DNA from: Ardenticatenaceae bacterium
Lineage (GTDB): Bacteria > Chloroflexota > Anaerolineae > Promineifilales > Promineifilaceae
Reading direction: 5' to 3'
Assembly: GCA_020634245.1 (NCBI GenBank)
Contig: JACKCC010000011.1
Coordinates: forward strand, 310,001 to 374,000
DNA length: 64,000 nucleotides
The translations under genes and the position numbers were made by a program. Below, piece by piece: positions 55,154 through 62,736 of this stretch. The notes beneath the pieces are model-generated. The model did not search any database. It was given only the letters and a program-made list of their open reading frames with translations, and had not been told where the DNA came from. Within the stretch, counting starts at the first letter, position 1. Each line of letters opens with the position of its first letter.

Positions 55154-55801
55154 CTACAACCCCGTCAACATCGACATCAACGTCAGCGACGGCCGTACTA
55201 CCACCCAGTTCAAAACATTCAGGCCCAAGTTGGGCAAAATGAAAACGACCAGCATCAAAATCAAAAACCCATACTGCTCCAATGGACGCAGTTGATAACT
55301 CATTTCCGGCGGCAGCGCTCCCTGCAGCACCTTAAAACCATCCAAAGGAGGTATGGGAATAAGATTGAAAAACATCAAAATCAAATTAATCCAGACAAAT
55401 TGGAAAAACAAAAACGCCAATTTATCACCAGCCACACTCATCCTGAGTGCCATCGGCCAGGCATCGATAAACCGCAGCGGAATGGCAAAAACCAGAGCCA
55501 TCAACAAATTTGACACAGGGCCGGCCAGGGCAACAACGGCCATTGACGTGCGATAATTGCCGCGCAAATTGAGTGGATTAACCATCACCGGCTTGGCCCA
55601 GCCAAACCCGGAAATGAGCAGCATAATCGTGCCGAACGGATCCAAATGGGCGATGGGGTTCAGCGTGATACGGCCCATGCGGCGCGGCGTGGGATCGCCC
55701 AGATAATCGGCCGTAACGGCATGGGCTAACTCATGAATTGTAAATGCCACCAGGAGCACGACGGCGCGGGCAATGATGGTATCAAGATCAAGACCAAGCA
55801 T
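55154..55801 (-). CDS. Site-2 protease family membrane metalloprotease (M50, short rhomboid-neighbour type)
   Basis: 215 residues from ATG 55801 after AGAGGAAAAC; the GTG 27 bases upstream is less likely. The zinc site is in the first helix (AFTIHELAHAVTADYLGDPT) and the third ligand in NLIPIPPLDGFKVL, as in compact M50B proteases without a PDZ domain. About five membrane helices. It may cleave membrane-bound anti-sigma factors, but no target is adjacent. Confidence 0.85.
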   Translation of the reverse strand: MLGLDLDTIIARAVVLLVAFTIHELAHAVTADYLGDPTPRRMGRITLNPIAHLDPFGTIMLLISGFGWAKPVMVNPLNLRGNYRTSMAVVALAGPVSNLLMALVFAIPLRFIDAWPMALRMSVAGDKLAFLFFQFVWINLILMFFNLIPIPPLDGFKVLQGALPPEMSYQLRPLEQYGFLILMLVVFILPNLGLNVLNWVVVRPSLTLMSMLTGL

Positions 55802-55903
55802 GTTTTCCTCTTTTACAAAAATCGTCACGAAAAGTATACCTTGCCCCTGATTGACGGGCGAATTCCATCATGAAATCGTTAACTTTCGTTGGTATACTGG
55901 GGG

Positions 55904-55953
55904 CATAAGTCATACGTCATGGTTGATCGATGATGCATGACGTATGACTTATG
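55904..55953. repeat. Perfect 18-bp inverted repeat upstream of hslO
   Basis: CATAAGTCATACGTCATG (55904-55921) and its exact complement (55936-55953), 14-nt loop. It sits in the divergent gap between the site-2 protease and hslO, with GGAGG of hslO 13 bases to its right. It may be a dispersed repeat or an operator. Confidence 0.75.
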
Positions 55954-55974
55954 ACGTCTGAATTGGAGGCATAA

Positions 55975-56859
55975 ATGGAAGATTACCTGGTACGTATTAT
56001 TGCCAGAGAGGCCGGTGTGCGCGGATTGGCTTGCGTGACGACCGGTTTGGTGAATCAGATTTGCCAAAAGCATGGCACAGCGCCCACGGCGACCGCATTT
56101 TTGGGGCGGGCGCTGACCGGTGGCGCGCTGCTGGGAGCGCTGCTCAAGGTGCAACAGCGGGTGGCTCTCAAACTGGAAGGGACCGGCCCGCTGCAAAAAG
56201 CGATTGTGGAGTCGGATGCCTACGGCCGTTTACGCGGCTACGTCGCTGTGCCCGATTTAGATTTACCGCTCAAACAAGGCCGGCAGGAAATGGAAACGGC
56301 GATTGGCCGGGCCGGTCTGCTAACGGTGGTGCGCGATTTGCGACTCAAGGAACTGGCTGAAGGTGTGGTTCCGCTGGAAGATGGTGCGGTAGATACCGAT
56401 TTGATGGCTTATTTTGACCAGTCGGAGCAGATTCCAACGGCCGTTGCCATTGACCTGGCAATGAACGAGGACGGAATGGCGGCCGTGTCTGGCGGGCTGC
56501 TGATACAAACGCTGCCGCCGCACGAACAAAATGAAGGTGTCGTGGCCCGCCTGAAAGACCGCATTCAGGAACTGCCCCCCTTGGGGCAACTGCTGCAAGA
56601 CGGTAAATCGCCGGAGGATGTACTGGCCCTGCTGTTTGAAGGGATTGAATACGAGGTTTTGGAGAAACGGCCGTTACGCTTCCAGTGTGATTGCAGCCGC
56701 GAACGGTCGGAAAAAGCGCTGATCACGTTGGGGCGAGAAGCCATTGAGCAGCTTTTGGCCGAAGAACGCGAGGCGGTCATCGACTGCCATTTTTGCCACG
56801 AGCGTTACGTGTTTGATGCCGTTGAATTGGAATTGATTTTGGAAGAAATGGAAGGATAG
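55975..56859 (+). CDS. hslO: Redox-regulated chaperone Hsp33
   Basis: 294 residues. The C-terminal zinc switch CDC ... CHFC has all four Cys (about residues 239, 241, 272, 275); on oxidation they form disulfides and expose the substrate-binding surface. The N-terminal domain begins EDYLVRIIAREAGVRGLACV with GPLQKAIVESDAYGRLRGYV-type strands. ATG 55975 follows TTGGAGGCATAA. It ends at a hairpin shared with the convergent gene. Confidence 0.94.
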   Translation: MEDYLVRIIAREAGVRGLACVTTGLVNQICQKHGTAPTATAFLGRALTGGALLGALLKVQQRVALKLEGTGPLQKAIVESDAYGRLRGYVAVPDLDLPLKQGRQEMETAIGRAGLLTVVRDLRLKELAEGVVPLEDGAVDTDLMAYFDQSEQIPTAVAIDLAMNEDGMAAVSGGLLIQTLPPHEQNEGVVARLKDRIQELPPLGQLLQDGKSPEDVLALLFEGIEYEVLEKRPLRFQCDCSRERSEKALITLGREAIEQLLAEEREAVIDCHFCHERYVFDAVELELILEEMEG

Positions 56860-56863
56860 AGAG

Positions 56864-56898
56864 GCGGAGTGGCGAGGTTGCGCACTTCGCCACTCCGC
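56864..56898. terminator. Bidirectional terminator between hslO and the membrane protein gene
   Basis: 12-bp stem GCGGAGTGGCGA (56864-56875) and complement (56887-56898), 11-nt loop; it is placed between convergent stops. The sequence resembles the short GTTGCGAAGTTGC-type repeat near 54560. Confidence 0.6.
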
Positions 56899-56910
56899 TA
56901 CTTCGCAACT

Positions 56911-57552
56911 TTAAAAATCAGGCTCAATCTTATCCCAGCTTTTCTCATGCACAATGTCGGCCATTGCTTCATCCCAGGAGAGGCGCAATGACGCCGAACC
57001 GGCTGCGACCTGTAAAATGTCGTCATCATACGGCCGTAAATTCATCTTCTCCATTTGCCGCACCAGTTGATTTTTCGTAACGTTGATCCGTGAAGAGCGG
57101 CTCGTGCGGCTTTTCAACAGATCAACCACAACATCAGCCAGACGAATGGCCAGTTCCTTGAGTTCTGTCTCAGCCATCGAATGCTCCACACTGGGTGTAT
57201 CCGTCAGATCCCAATAGATGTCGTTGGCCATTTCAAAGCGAAACCAGGCTTCCGAAGTGACCTCGCCATCAGATGGATAAAAGCGCTCCGAAGAAATTGC
57301 CGGTTCAAACAATTCATTCTGTCCAAAATCCGATGCTGGCGGAGGAACGGATAACAACATGCGCACGCCAAGCGCGCCAATTGCCATGGAAGCCAGCATC
57401 ACCAACAATGATGCCTCAAACCAGGCAAACGGCAGAAAACGCGTCAGCAGCCAGCCGATTCCGATTGACCAACCCAGGACAACGGCCGTTCCCACCACAA
57501 TAAACAACAAGACCAGCAATATTGTCCCCCCAATCAATCCCTTTGTTCTCAT
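56911..57552 (-). CDS. Two-helix membrane protein of unknown function
   Basis: 213 residues from ATG 57552 behind AAGGAAGAGATGAT; 26 further upstream codons are rejected. Two membrane helices (about 5-28 and 41-62) are followed by a soluble acidic C-terminal region without recognisable domain (FRFEMANDIYWDLTDTPSVE, LRPYDDDILQVAAGSASLRL). I do not recognise the family. It is convergent with hslO and followed upstream by the Lrp-type regulator. Confidence 0.6.
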   Translation of the reverse strand: MRTKGLIGGTILLVLLFIVVGTAVVLGWSIGIGWLLTRFLPFAWFEASLLVMLASMAIGALGVRMLLSVPPPASDFGQNELFEPAISSERFYPSDGEVTSEAWFRFEMANDIYWDLTDTPSVEHSMAETELKELAIRLADVVVDLLKSRTSRSSRINVTKNQLVRQMEKMNLRPYDDDILQVAAGSASLRLSWDEAMADIVHEKSWDKIEPDF

Positions 57553-57665
57553 ATCATCTCTTCCTTCGTAAATCAGGACCGTGTTCCGTAATCCGTAAAC
57601 CGTCATTCGAGGGCTCCAATGAAAAATCAATCGGATACCGGGTTACGAACTTCGGGTCACGGGTA

Positions 57666-58139
57666 TTAAAGGGAAACGGCCGTTGTCACCTTAATCTCGC
57701 TCAACACCAGACTCGTCCGCACCCGATCCATCCCCGGAATCGGCGTCAGCGTTTCCAGGATGAACTTCTCCAGGTGCTTGCGATTGTGAACCACAACCTT
57801 GAGCAAATAATCATACTCGCCGGTGAGATGGTAACATTCCAACACTTCCGGCATGTCCTTGACCGCATTTTTGAAGCAGCTGACCGCTTCCGGCACGTGC
57901 CGCACCAACGTGGTTTGCACAAAACAGAGCATATCGTAGCCAACCGCTTCCCGGTTTACAATCGTTGCATATCCTTCAATGATACCCGAATCTTCCAGTT
58001 TCTTCAGCCGTTTTTGCAAACCGGGCGGCGATAAATCCACCCGCCGCGCCAGCTCAGCATTCGTGATGCGGGCATCCTGCTGCAAATACTTCAAAACTTC
58101 ACGATCGATGTCATCCAGGTTATTGTTACCATTGCTCAT
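57666..58139 (-). CDS. Lrp/AsnC-family transcriptional regulator
   Basis: 157 residues from ATG 58139 behind AAAGGTG. HTH: LDDIDREVLKYLQQDARITN with LARRVDLSPPGLQKRLKKLE; then the RAM effector domain (CYHLTGEYDYLLKVVVHNR). Lrp proteins form octamers that sense amino acids. The upstream 240-bp gap to the HD gene holds GCCTGACAGGC (58161-58171) and could include an operator. Confidence 0.9.
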   Translation of the reverse strand: MSNGNNNLDDIDREVLKYLQQDARITNAELARRVDLSPPGLQKRLKKLEDSGIIEGYATIVNREAVGYDMLCFVQTTLVRHVPEAVSCFKNAVKDMPEVLECYHLTGEYDYLLKVVVHNRKHLEKFILETLTPIPGMDRVRTSLVLSEIKVTTAVSL

Positions 58140-58383
58140 TGTGGCACCTTTAGCAAAAGCCTGACAGGCTGACGAAAATTGCGTACCAGATGCTGTGGCC
58201 GGCGTCACGCCGAGCCGCTTGCAGAAACCTGCCAAGTTTGACTAGTTACAGATATGAACTAATTATAGGGAATTAGAAAACTTTTTTCAATATTTGATGC
58301 TGTAAAATTACGAACCTGCACTATTCGCTGTCAAAGATTATAATTTGGTCTGGGAAGGGAAACGGCCGTACCAAAACCGAGCA

Positions 58384-59367
58384 TCAATCAACCGAAACCA
58401 CCCCCATTGGCCACTGGCCTTTTTTACGAGTCAGATAATCCTGCCGCTGTTGGGAAAAGGCGGGGTCGAGGGTAGATAACGGCCGCAGCTCCCCCTCTAC
58501 CACCACATCCGGATCAATCGCCCGCAGCTTGGTACTGACGGTGAAGGTTGGCTGATCTTCATCCCAGACAAAACGTGTCTCCGGCGTCACCAAACGCAGC
58601 AGCGATTGCAGTTCCGCATCAGAATGGGCGTGCAGTTTGGCCCACACCGGCTCATCCGTCAGCCAGAAATCGGCTTCGGTGATAGCGCCCACCACAAGCC
58701 CGCGCCGGATGGCCTGGGCAGTCACTTCGTAAAGACCCACCTCGCGGAAGTTGGCCCAACTGGCATCGTCACAGGCCATAAAGGTGTAGCCGAGCCACTG
58801 GGCCGCTTCCAGATTGTTGACTGCGATACGATTTTCGCCAACTATCAAACTATCTAACACAAACATAATCTCCTCGGCCGTGGCCAGTCCCAACGGCTGA
58901 CTGTCGCGCAAAAAATAGTCCAGCCGGTCGGCACACAGGCGCGGCGACGGCTGCTCTAGCAGGGGATAACGCGTTTCGTCCAAAAAGTCACGCCAATCAT
59001 AACCAAACCGGGCCAGTACCGCCGGAATCTCCGTGTTCGCCACGTATTCCTCCTTCACCTCATCATGGTAGCTCTGACTGTTGTGCCCATCAAAAACGTA
59101 GTCAATAACGTGGCTGAAAGCGGTGTGGCTGACATCGTGCAGCAGGGCGGCGATTTGCTCTTCCAGTGAACCGCCCAGCCGCCGCACCATAATCATTGCT
59201 CCCAGCGAATGTTCCAGCCGAGTGATGGGGCTGGTGATGCCGATCAGGGCGCTGATGCCGTGCTGCAAGATGCCGTTTAATCGTTGCAGAACGGCCGTTT
59301 CCAACAAAGCCAATAACACTGGTTCCTCAATCACAATAGAGCCGTAAACTACATCATCATAAACCAT
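58384..59367 (-). CDS. HD-superfamily hydrolase (dNTPase/HDc type)
   Basis: 327 residues from ATG 59367 behind AGTGGAGAAATC. The opening VYDDVVYGSIVIEEPVLLAL and QRLNGILQHG, RLEHSLGAMIMVRRL, LLHDVSHTAFSHVID and the later CADRLDYFLRD give the complete H...HD...D metal set of dGTPase-like HD proteins. The substrate may be a deoxynucleotide; this is inferred from the family. It is divergent from the PocR-type regulator, with an operator-like palindrome between. Confidence 0.83.
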   Translation of the reverse strand: MVYDDVVYGSIVIEEPVLLALLETAVLQRLNGILQHGISALIGITSPITRLEHSLGAMIMVRRLGGSLEEQIAALLHDVSHTAFSHVIDYVFDGHNSQSYHDEVKEEYVANTEIPAVLARFGYDWRDFLDETRYPLLEQPSPRLCADRLDYFLRDSQPLGLATAEEIMFVLDSLIVGENRIAVNNLEAAQWLGYTFMACDDASWANFREVGLYEVTAQAIRRGLVVGAITEADFWLTDEPVWAKLHAHSDAELQSLLRLVTPETRFVWDEDQPTFTVSTKLRAIDPDVVVEGELRPLSTLDPAFSQQRQDYLTRKKGQWPMGVVSVD

Positions 59368-59386
59368 GATTTCTCCACTATTTTCA

Positions 59387-59434
59387 ACGATATGACATTC
59401 GTCATCTTGTCTGGCATGACAAATGTCATATCGT
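59387..59434. promoter_or_regulatory. Operator-like inverted repeat between divergent genes
   Basis: ACGATATGACATTCGTCAT (59387-59405) and ATGACAAATGTCATATCGT (59416-59434) pair with one mismatch (18 of 19), 10-bp spacer. Each arm itself holds the smaller palindrome ATGACA-TGTCAT-like half sites. It lies 20 bp from the HD gene start. Confidence 0.6.
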
Positions 59435-59473
59435 GCCAATCCGTACTTGTGAACTATTGCACAAAGTTAATTA

Positions 59474-59521
59474 ATATTGCATCATAGTGCATTATATAAT
59501 TTTATATTGCAAAATATTGCA
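59474..59521 (+). promoter_or_regulatory. Three phased ATATTGCA direct repeats upstream of the PocR-type regulator
   Basis: Exact copies of ATATTGCA begin at 59474, 59504 and 59514, spaced 30 and 10 bp, so all face the same side of the helix. They end 12 bp before the ATG at 59534 and could be the binding site of the excisionase-type HTH protein encoded next to them. Confidence 0.45.
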
Positions 59522-59533
59522 AAAGTCGTCATT

Positions 59534-60310
59534 ATGAGCGATTTACTCACAACTAAACAAGTCCAAACACTTCTCCAGGTTGACCGGACAACAATATACC
59601 GGATGCGGAAAGACGGCCGTTTATCTGCTGTTAAATTAGGCCACCAATGGCGTTTCCCGTCCCAGCAAATACGTGATCTATTGGACGGCCGGCCGCTTTC
59701 ACTCGAAGAAGAAACACCACAGGCCGAACCAGAAAATCTCCCGATTTATTGCTTCCAATCCATTCAAGATATTTTCACCGATATTACTGAAATAGGCGCG
59801 ATGATGACAAATCTGGATGGAGAACCTCTCACGGAACCCAGCACGGTCTGCAAATTTTGCCGAATGATGCTGGACAGCAAGACCGGACACCAAGCTTGCC
59901 AGGCATCCTGGCGCAAAATGGTAGCAAGCCCGCAAAAAGAAGGTAGTTTTGCGGTGTGTCATGCCGGACTGCATTACTTGCAGGCCCCCATTGATACCAA
60001 GGATCCCACTAATTCTCTGCTAATCGTCGGCCAATTCTACAGCCACGCACCCGATAAAGCCGAAGAAGCTGCGCGCATCCGGCAGTTAGCCCGGAAGCAC
60101 AATCTGGATGAGGCGGCACTGGCCAATGCCGCTCATGACGTCCTTGTATTAGACGGCCGTTGCCGGGCAAAAATCGGCGGCTGGCTGCGAAAAATGACGG
60201 CCGTCTTTGAACATATCAGTTGCGAACGGCTGGGTTTCGTGAACCGGCTGCGCCAGATTGCCAACATGAGCGATCTGGCTAATGAGCCAATACGTCCATT
60301 AACCCAATAA
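59534..60310 (+). CDS. Excisionase-type HTH regulator with PocR sensory domain
   Basis: 258 residues from ATG 59534; a TTG 57 bases upstream in the repeat region is less likely. N-terminal winged HTH: LLTTKQVQTLLQVDRTTIYR with GHQWRFP (excisionase/MerR type). The PocR ligand domain follows: FQSIQDIFTDITEIGAMMTN, CKFCRMM, HQACQASW, VCHAGLHYLQAPI. PocR domains bind small organics or sense redox through the Cys residues. Its placement before an ArsR regulator, a multiheme cytochrome and sulfur-transport genes suggests it controls that module. Confidence 0.8.
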   Translation: MSDLLTTKQVQTLLQVDRTTIYRMRKDGRLSAVKLGHQWRFPSQQIRDLLDGRPLSLEEETPQAEPENLPIYCFQSIQDIFTDITEIGAMMTNLDGEPLTEPSTVCKFCRMMLDSKTGHQACQASWRKMVASPQKEGSFAVCHAGLHYLQAPIDTKDPTNSLLIVGQFYSHAPDKAEEAARIRQLARKHNLDEAALANAAHDVLVLDGRCRAKIGGWLRKMTAVFEHISCERLGFVNRLRQIANMSDLANEPIRPLTQ

Positions 60311-60315
60311 TCGAG

Positions 60316-60645
60316 ATGACTATGACTGTTCCACCTATCGAAACATTGACTTTGCTGCATAACAATATTTGTAAAGCACTGGGTGATCCCCGCCGTATTC
60401 AAATTTTGTATGCGCTGAGTGAACGGCCGTGTCACGTCACCGGGTTAGCCGAGCAGTTAGATGTCCCCCAACCCACTGTTTCTCGCCATTTGCGCATTTT
60501 GCATCAGCGGTCGCTGGTGATGGCCGAACGAGAAGGCACTACCATCATTTATTGCCTGGCCGACCCGCGCATTATCGATATTTTAGACGCCATGCGCCAG
60601 TTATTAAAGAAGAATCTGGAAAGGCAATCCAGAATTTTAGCTTAA
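60316..60645 (+). CDS. ArsR/SmtB-family transcriptional repressor
   Basis: 109 residues with a single winged HTH: ALGDPRRIQILYALSERPCH, LAEQLDVPQPTVSRHLRILH. The classical CxC metal site in the recognition helix is absent; one Cys (RPCHV) precedes it, and Y/C residues follow in IIYCLAD, which could form a persulfide or thiol sensor of the SqrR/BigR kind. Five bases after the PocR gene, so cotranscribed. Start ATG 60316 or the second ATG at 60322. Confidence 0.85.
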   Translation: MTMTVPPIETLTLLHNNICKALGDPRRIQILYALSERPCHVTGLAEQLDVPQPTVSRHLRILHQRSLVMAEREGTTIIYCLADPRIIDILDAMRQLLKKNLERQSRILA

Positions 60646-60664
60646 TTTTGATCAGGAGAACCCA

Positions 60665-61492
60665 ATGTCTTCGCGGAAACCATTTCTTTTCATTCTCACG
60701 AGCATTTTGCTCGTAACGACCCTCTTCTTGCTCTGGCCGACTGACAGTGCCGACGCCCAATGTGGCTCACAAGCCTCATCGTGCAAAAACTGCCACGAAG
60801 TCCAGGCAGAATATCCCGTCAACAATGATGGCACGGGCTGGCATGAGTCTCACGCATTTGGCGATTTTTGTGAGTTTTGCCATGCCGGTAATGTCCAGGC
60901 CCCGGAGAAAGAGGCCGCGCACACTGGTTTGGTCGCCCCGTTGGATGACGTCAAAGCGGGCTGCTCGACCTGTCACGTTGATGATTTGATGGAAAAGGCC
61001 AATGTCTATGCTGCCACTCTGGGTGTCGAAGTCGGCACGGGCGGCAGCAGTTCAGGCTCATCCACCAGTGGTTCATCAGGAGATAGTACGGCCGTTGCGT
61101 CCGCCTCTGAACCTGTTGCGCCATCGGCCGTGACCTTTTCCACCGAGATAGACGTCAACGACCCCAACATCATTGATTACGCCCAACGTTACGATGAAAT
61201 CGTCCTTGGCCACCACCCCACCAACTGGGGCAATGTCGCTCTCATGCTGCTCATCGGCGCTGTTGTTGTCGGCGGCGGGGCATTCGTCGCTAAAAATGAG
61301 AATTGGTTGAGCGTGACAGAGGGAGAGATGACGGCCGTTTCCAACGAATATCCCACCGAAATCGTCAACCTCCTGCCTCAGATCGCCCAACTAAGCCCGG
61401 ATGGTCGCAAAGCGCTCAAACAATTATTGGGTAAATCGGCCGAAGCCTCCCAACTATTCCAAAGCATTTCCAACCTAAAGGACGGAAATTAA
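60665..61492 (+). CDS. Membrane-anchored triheme c-type cytochrome
   Basis: 275 residues. An N-terminal signal helix (FLFILTSILLVTTLFLL) is followed by three CxxCH heme sites: CKNCH, CEFCH, CSTCH, within residues about 40-105. A Ser/Gly-rich linker and a second membrane helix (NVALMLLIGAVVVGGGAFVA) near 200 lead to a short cytoplasmic tail. It likely passes electrons between the quinone pool and a periplasmic sulfur enzyme. ATG 60665 follows CAGGAGAACCCA, 19 bp after arsR. Confidence 0.88.
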   Translation: MSSRKPFLFILTSILLVTTLFLLWPTDSADAQCGSQASSCKNCHEVQAEYPVNNDGTGWHESHAFGDFCEFCHAGNVQAPEKEAAHTGLVAPLDDVKAGCSTCHVDDLMEKANVYAATLGVEVGTGGSSSGSSTSGSSGDSTAVASASEPVAPSAVTFSTEIDVNDPNIIDYAQRYDEIVLGHHPTNWGNVALMLLIGAVVVGGGAFVAKNENWLSVTEGEMTAVSNEYPTEIVNLLPQIAQLSPDGRKALKQLLGKSAEASQLFQSISNLKDGN

Positions 61493-61586
61493 ACGAACAA
61501 AAACCGGAGCGCGGACTGCTAGTCCGCCGATGGCTAGTCCGCCAGGCAAGCAAGCTGCTCGCGCTCCCATCTTTTAAGGAAAAAAC

Positions 61587-62123
61587 ATGATAAAAAACCT
61601 GATCGCCTATATAAAACGAGAAGAATGGTCTCCCTACGTCGCCGGAGCCAGCCTGGGCATTGTCGGCATTTTAGTTGTCCTCCTGGCTAACAGCTTGCTC
61701 GGCGCGTCCGGCGCATTCGAAAACATCGCCGGTTGGATTGGTCAGAAAGTCGCGCCAACCGCCTTTAACAACATGTACTTCAAATTTGTGATGCCGCCCG
61801 GCATCTCTCAGGGCGTTATCCTGGCCATTGGCGTCTTCTTTGGCGGCATGTTGGGCGCACTCTCCAGTGGCACCTTCAAATTCCGCACCAACGACAATTC
61901 CCAATGGAATCAAATCATGGGCAAGAAAACGTGGAAGCGTTGGGTGCTGCTGTTTGTCGGGGCCATCATCCTGGAATACGGGGCGGGCATTGCCGGCGGC
62001 TGCACCAGCGGTCTGGCCATCTCTGGGGGAATGTTACTCGCGCCATCAGCCTTTATTTTTATGGCCGGCATGTTCATGTCCGGCATCGTTGTTGCCAAAA
62101 TTGTTTATAGGAATAGATACTAA
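61587..62123 (+). CDS. YeeE/YedE-family membrane protein, N-terminal half type
   Basis: 178 residues, about four membrane helices. The signature GAGIAGGCTSGLAISGGM holds the Cys that in YeeE relays thiosulfate through the membrane. A first half VMPPGISQGVILAIGVFFGG matches the family. In Thermotoga/Spirochaeta-type YeeE the two halves are fused; here a second gene follows after 81 bp. ATG 61587 follows TTAAGGAAAAAAC. Confidence 0.85.
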   Translation: MIKNLIAYIKREEWSPYVAGASLGIVGILVVLLANSLLGASGAFENIAGWIGQKVAPTAFNNMYFKFVMPPGISQGVILAIGVFFGGMLGALSSGTFKFRTNDNSQWNQIMGKKTWKRWVLLFVGAIILEYGAGIAGGCTSGLAISGGMLLAPSAFIFMAGMFMSGIVVAKIVYRNRY

Positions 62124-62204
62124 AAAAGTGGCAGGTGGCAAGTAGCGAGAATGACTAGACACGCCACTCACTACCCGCAACCCGCAGCTTAAGGAAAAAA
62201 TCCA

Positions 62205-62730
62205 ATGTCTACAATCATCACGCTCATTCTCGGTCTGGCGTTTGGGCTGCTGCTCAACAAATCCGGGATGACCAAATACAACAGAATCGTCAATGTCTTT
62301 CGATTTACCGACATGAGTGTTCTCAAATTCATGTTGACCGCTTTAGCTGTAGCGATGAGCGGACTGTACGCGCTCAAAGCCCTCGACCTTATCGCTTTTC
62401 CCAACGTGCCCGGCACTTACATCGTCGGCAACCTGGCCGGCGGCCTGATTTTTGGCGTGGGCATGGCCCTCGCCGGTTATTGACCGGGCACCTGTATCGC
62501 CGGGTCCGGCGAAGGAAAATTAGACTATCTGGTTCCTGGTTTATTGGGTTTTGACGGCGCTACATTATGGCCCAGACCTATCAACAGGTTTTTCCAGCGA
62601 TTTTGGCCACAACCACGATCAGCGATTATTCTGATCAGAAATCGCCAGCCCATTCTTTCATCACCGTTACCGGATTGCCTCGCCCTTTCATTTAATTGAA
62701 CGCTGGCTGCAGAGAAAAGACAATTCAGAG
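62205..62730 (+). pseudogene. YeeE/YedE-like (DUF6691) membrane protein, interrupted
   Basis: ATG 62205 after TTAAGGAAAAAATCCA. The frame is clean for 92 codons (TLILGLAFGLLLNKSGMTKY, GLIFGVGMALAGY), then meets TGA at 62481-62483 exactly where the family has the Cys of GYCPGT. Family sequence continues in the same frame as PGTCIAGSGEGKLDYLVPGLLGF, then shifts frame at least twice: TYQQVFPAI and LIERWLQRK appear in other frames. The end is approximate. The two-gene YeeE/DUF6691 set would import thiosulfate or another sulfur compound. Lesions may be real decay or local sequence error. Confidence 0.7.
62498..62511 (+). other. Small hairpin with GGTC loop 14 nt after the in-frame TGA
   Basis: CGCCG-GGTC-CGGCG, 5-bp stem. 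The minimal bacterial SECIS element also has a GGUC apical loop, a short distance after its UGA. This resemblance is seen, but function is doubtful, because the surrounding sequence is broken by indels. Confidence 0.25.
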
Positions 62731-62736
62731 GCATTT

